Shown here: in pieces, positions 21,056 to 24,025 of the stretch
Layout of the letters: every line of letters starts with the position of its first letter
Position numbering within the stretch: the stretch's first letter is position 1
Origin: Guyanagaster necrorhizus
Taxonomy: Eukaryota; Basidiomycota; Agaricomycetes; Agaricales; Physalacriaceae
Length of the DNA: 24,025 bases
Assembly: GCF_019112545.1 (NCBI RefSeq)
Contig: NW_025064912.1
Location: forward strand, 95,621-119,645
Direction of reading: 5' to 3'
Notes under the pieces: generated by a model
What the model saw: the letters and a program-made list of their open reading frames with translations, nothing else
Told to the model about the DNA's origin: nothing
Databases searched by the model: none
Position numbers and translations under genes: made by a program

Positions 21056-21265
21056 TGTTGGAGTTAATGAGGTAGGAGCATAGACATGGTGAACAAGAAA
21101 AAAGTTTTCAGAAGAGAATGGACACTAGAATAAAATGTCGTAATGTTAATCTCAGCATTATGGTTGAAAGCTGAGATGTGCAGAATGGTGTGACATGCTG
21201 AAAAAGGAAGGAATATCAAATAGGTAAGTGAACATGTGCATATCATACTATTTCTACATCTAACA
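21056..21265 (-). repeat. Copia A LTR, right (5' LTR of the element)
   Basis: TGTTGGAGTT ... TCTAACA, 210 bp, gapless to the left LTR. It retains one CG (near 21139) where the left LTR has CA. In element orientation it would carry the promoter. Confidence 0.93.
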
Positions 21266-21724
21266 GTCTATTAGTTTAAATGCTTATTTTGGGTTTATCT
21301 GGCTGAGTGAGTATCAATCTCTCTCTCACTTAGCATGTGCTTTACAGTGCCCTCAAAGATAACATCTCATGAGATAAAGATATGACCTCTCTTGTCAAGG
21401 ATTCAATAGTTAGTCCCAGTGTAGCTGAGCAATTTGCATTTTACTGATCAGTCATCCAGCTTGATCCCATCATCAAAAATGCTGCCAGATGTGGGACATT
21501 TTGCCTAGCAGATTGAGGTGAACATGCAGAGATATAAGATGTCTTGTCTATAGCTAAGAAATTTCTCAGCAGGGATTCAGTCAGAGTGATGGCATAAGAG
21601 TACCAGATTGCATGTATAGATCAACATTGGAACAGCCTCTGCCTAAAATTTGTCTAAGAGTCTAGAGTCACTGAAGAGAGCTCATATATCTTCCATGGCC
21701 ATACAGATTGTGCATTCTGCTAAC
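21266..21724 (-). pseudogene. Copia element B, integrase remnant (right half)
   Basis: Reading right to left: MEDI-stop-ALFSDSRLL, AEAVPMLIYTCN (copia WAEAV region), IPAEKFLSYRQD, MFTSIC, GIKLDD, KCKLLSYTGTNY, ILDKRGHIFIS, DVIFEGTVKH. This is the end of copia integrase and the linker to reverse transcriptase. About six stops interrupt it, most in places where Arg or Trp is usual. No CG remains. The segment continues into 16452-15884 once copia A is left out, so A inserted into B. Its upstream side is cut by the gypsy C LTR. Confidence 0.65.
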
Positions 21725-22186
21725 TGTTAGACTCAAGCTGCATATGATCAGAAGCACATGATAAACTAGTATGGTTTCACACTCAAAACTTTGTGCTAGA
21801 GTTCACTTATTATGTTCTGTTGACCAAGTGCTTCAAGGCCTTTAGAAGTAGCTTGAGAGTAGAATGAGATAGAATAAACTTTAGCTCAAAGCTGGAGTTA
21901 TACCAGTGAGAGCTATCCTACTTATATACAGATGTCTGGTGTCAATATAAATACTATTACTAATTGTGTCCTTCATAGTTATTATGCTTGTTATCCTTGA
22001 GCATTATTACTGTCCACAATAGTCTAGTTGTGCATCATTGAGCAACAATATTGCATTGGAGAACAATGACTGACTGGGCTTTGTTGTGATGACTAAGCCA
22101 GTCCCACAGTCTTAAGCACTGGGATAAGTGCTCTGACTAAGCATAAATAGAGGTTAAGCATGAAAATAAAAGGAAAAATCATAACA
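21725..22186 (-). repeat. Gypsy C LTR (3' LTR of the element)
   Basis: On the plus strand it runs from TGTTAG to ATAACA, so the minus-strand LTR starts TGTTATGATTTTTCC. It directly follows a polypurine tract (AAGGAGGGGGTAA on minus). The junction at 22186 is firm. The outer end at 21725 is inferred from the TGTTA/TAACA ends and from the switch to copia B coding. No CG dinucleotide is present. Its beginning resembles LTR D at 23931. Confidence 0.65.
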
Positions 22187-23930
22187 TTACCCCCTCCTTA
22201 AGACTATTGTCCTGATAGCTTAATTTAAGGACAATTCATAGTCCCAGATAGTATTAGCAGCATTTATTCAATTTTTGTTTACCCATTAGTTAAATTCAGG
22301 GCCATAGCCCTTTCAACTAACCAAATAATTGACTGTTGTCATTATTTTCCCCTCTTTGGCTTTGACTTTGCATAATTTATAGTCTAATACTTACTTAATT
22401 TCATAATACTCTTTGTCATCAATTAGGTCTGGTGGTGGCAGCAGAGGGTGTTCTTGATTGGAGAATGCCAGGGTGAAAAAGGAGTCAGGAGTGTTTCATT
22501 AAAGATATCATGGATTTTCCAATAAGAAGGAAGACAGAGTTGATATGTGGAATTTTCAATTTTGGTAATAATTGAAAATAGTCTAATGGTTATAGGAGTG
22601 AGCAGGAGTGTGGTGTTTATTATTGCTTTTTCATCATAGAGGCTGCTTTTTCAAAGGTGGCATGAGTTTTATTATAGATGTTGGTCATGGTGGTAGTGAA
22701 ATCAGAGGAGGCAGGGGTTGTGGTATGAGTGCATTTGGTGTGTGAGATATTAGGGTGTTGGCTATAGTTGACAAAGAATGGTGTCTTGCCAGTTGCTGAG
22801 TGTATATGGTTATTGTGTTGGAAGGCCACAAGAGCAAGCCATTCTACTCAGTCACCCTGCCAGTAGTTGATGAATAATGAGAGATATTTTTCAATCTCTT
22901 GATTAACCCTTTCTGTTTGACCATTGGTCTGAGGGTGATATGCAGTTGAGGCATTGCAGCAGCTGTTTAATAGGCAGTATAAGTCATTGAGAAATTTGAA
23001 GATGAACTGCAGGCTCTGGTCCAAGATAACAATCTGAGGCATGCCATGCTTGGCATATACTTCATTGCATAAGATCTTGGTCCACCCTTCTGATGTCAGT
23101 TCTGTAGTGCATGTGATCAGGATGATCATCTTTAAGAAATAATCAATGATGACAAGAATAGCATTATAACTATTACATTCCAGTAGTCTGATAACTATAT
23201 TGACAGAGATATGTGTCTATAGTGTCTGTGGCACCTCATTCAGATATAGCAGTGCCACTCATGGTTGAGTGGAGGACTTGCCACATTAACAAGTTTCACA
23301 TCTCTTAACATATTATTCAATATCTTATCTCATCTTTGGCCACCAATACTCCCATAAGACTAATTATTTAGTCTTAGCAATCTCCAGATGTTCTGCAGTT
23401 GCATGATCATAGCACATGATGATAATCTTGCCCCTCAACTCTTGGTCTCATAGAATGTAGATCTGCCAATCATAGCAGATCATTTCTTCTTCCTTTGACA
23501 TCTCTCACTCATAGTTCAGAGATAGGGCTACCTGTTTGTCTCACTTACTAGAGTCTCTTATTGTGCTTTTGATCCTTTCATGGATCTCTTTCTCCATTGG
23601 CATTATCATTGCCCAAAAGTGTTCAGGCTTTAATAATGTTATCTCTTCATTGTCACTTCCAACCTGGTCATGGTCTGCCTGTTGACTGAGAAGGTCAGCT
23701 TTTTTGTTTGTCATTTCAGCCTTATAATGCAGAGTGTATTCATATTGGCTTAGCTTGGTTATCCAATGAGCTTGTCATTGGTTGAGCTTTTGTGGTTGTT
23801 GGAAATATTGCAGATTCTGATGATCTATCTATATTTTTTGAATGTTTGGGCCACTCTAATCAGATTATAGCACCACTTCTCAAGTGTGAGCATGATTGCA
23901 AGCAATTCCTTGTTGTATATTTTATAATTC
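22187..23930 (-). pseudogene. Ty3/gypsy chromovirus C: RNase H end, integrase, chromodomain
   Basis: In minus order: RNase H end (YNKELLAIMLTLEKW, HQNLQYFQQPQKLN, YEYTLHYKAEMTNKKADLLS), a linker (LLKPEHF, EMICYDWQIYIL, KIIIMCYDH), the integrase zinc segment (EYWWPKMR, YVKRCETC), the integrase core (EVYAKHGMPQIVILDQSLQF, AYHPQTNGQTERVNQEIEKY, NNHIHSATGKTPFFVNY), a GPY/F-like part (YQLCLPSYWKIHDIFN), and a chromodomain at about 22429-22231 (DDKEYYEIK, NYLVS-stop-KGYGPEF, INAANTI). Integrase after RNase H is the Ty3/gypsy order. The core catalytic Asp sits in VILDQS, where SDRG is usual. Many TGA and TAA stops and at least one frame change are present, and no CG was seen. Confidence 0.85.
22231..22429 (-). 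other. Chromodomain at the end of gypsy C pol
   Basis: After PPPDLIDDKEYYEI come VLDYKL, VNYLVS-stop-KGYGPEFN and INAANTI. This fits the chromodomain pattern YEVExIL..R..YLVKWKGY..W.. with stops at changed codons. Chromodomains at the integrase C-terminus direct chromoviruses to marked chromatin. A short insertion (CKVKAKEGKIMTT) lengthens the loop between the first two strands. Confidence 0.65.
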
Positions 23931-24025
23931 TGTTACGATTTCTACTATTTTTCTTTCTTAACCCCTATTTTGTGCTTAGTCACGACACTGGACCGTGGGA
24001 ATCTTGGTCAGCACAAGCCAGATCC
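23931..24025. repeat. Start of a younger LTR (D), inserted in gypsy C
   Basis: At 23931 the gypsy C RNase H frame stops abruptly and TGTTACGATTTC begins, with several CG dinucleotides after 9 kb with almost none. It shares blocks with the minus-strand reading of LTR C: TGTTAYGATTT, CTTAACC, CTATTT, GCTTAGTCA, GTGGGA, CAGCACAA-like. It is therefore an LTR of a related gypsy family read on the plus strand. AATTC (23926-23930) would be the left target duplication. The other end lies outside the window. Confidence 0.6.

Larger units (their letters stand above)
16453..21265 (-). mobile_element. Full-length Ty1/copia retrotransposon A
   Basis: The 4813-bp element is bounded by two 210-bp LTRs with TG..CA ends and flanked by a 5-bp target duplication (GTCCA at 16448-16452, GTCTA at 21266-21270, one transition). 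In minus orientation the order is LTR, primer site, gag, protease, integrase, reverse transcriptase, RNase H, polypurine tract, LTR, which is the Ty1/copia order (integrase before reverse transcriptase). It was inserted into the older copia B. About 19 stop codons break its single reading frame, so it cannot move on its own. I counted 26 CG dinucleotides in it, far below expectation. Confidence 0.92.

Noticed and set aside
1..24025. tRNA genes, rRNA and CRISPR arrays
   Set aside because: No complete tRNA box pair, no rRNA core sequence and no regularly spaced identical repeats. The initiator-tRNA-like stretch at 21043-21055 is a primer site, not a gene.

Overview
The window looks like a piece of a mushroom-forming basidiomycete genome (Agaricomycetes). 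The evidence is spliceosomal genes with many 46-60 nt GT..AG introns, protein families typical of that group (a HET-type N-terminal region, a Ran1-like kinase tail, a fungal rhodopsin-like seven-helix membrane protein), and nested Ty1/copia and Ty3/gypsy retrotransposons. I worked only by reading the sequence; exon limits, counts and alignments are by eye.

Left part (1-13.4 kb): host DNA with normal CpG content. It holds a two-exon HET-type gene start cut off near the window edge (minus, 84-946), a decayed zinc-finger gene (plus, about 4093-4862), the C-terminal half of a decayed Ser/Thr kinase next to a doubtful carrier-domain-like frame (minus, 6048-7436), and three complete-looking genes. 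These are a seven-exon rhodopsin-like membrane protein (minus, 7509-8855, 342 aa), a four-exon alpha/beta hydrolase (plus, 10125-11142, 287 aa) and a three-exon SAM-dependent methyltransferase (plus, 12377-13362, 295 aa). Two gene models have notable splicing: an 11-nt exon carrying the hydrolase nucleophile, and a GA instead of GT donor in the membrane-protein gene. The stretches 947-4092, 4863-6047, 8856-10124 and 11143-12376 show no gene I can support.

Right part (13.9-24.0 kb): a nest of retrotransposons, with all recognised coding on the minus strand. From about 14.52 kb to 23.93 kb CG dinucleotides are absent or very rare. An old copia element (B) is split in two (21266-21724 integrase; 15884-16452 reverse transcriptase) by a full-length copia element (A, 16453-21265). 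A has 210-bp LTRs, a 5-bp target duplication, a primer site matching the anticodon arm of initiator tRNA-Met, a polypurine tract, and one continuous gag-pol frame spoiled only by about 19 stop codons. A chromovirus-type gypsy element (C, 21725-23930) sits in the integrase of B. C is itself interrupted at 23931 by a CpG-bearing LTR of a related family (D). A separate CpG-bearing copia 3' end (E) lies at about 13.9-14.5 kb.

The most unusual signal is the mutation pattern of element A. Its two LTRs differ only by transitions, mostly mirrored TG/CA pairs (former CpG). The CpGs that survive in the element are mostly in TCGA or TCG context. This suggests a CpG-directed, context-dependent silencing or mutation process that spares TCGA.
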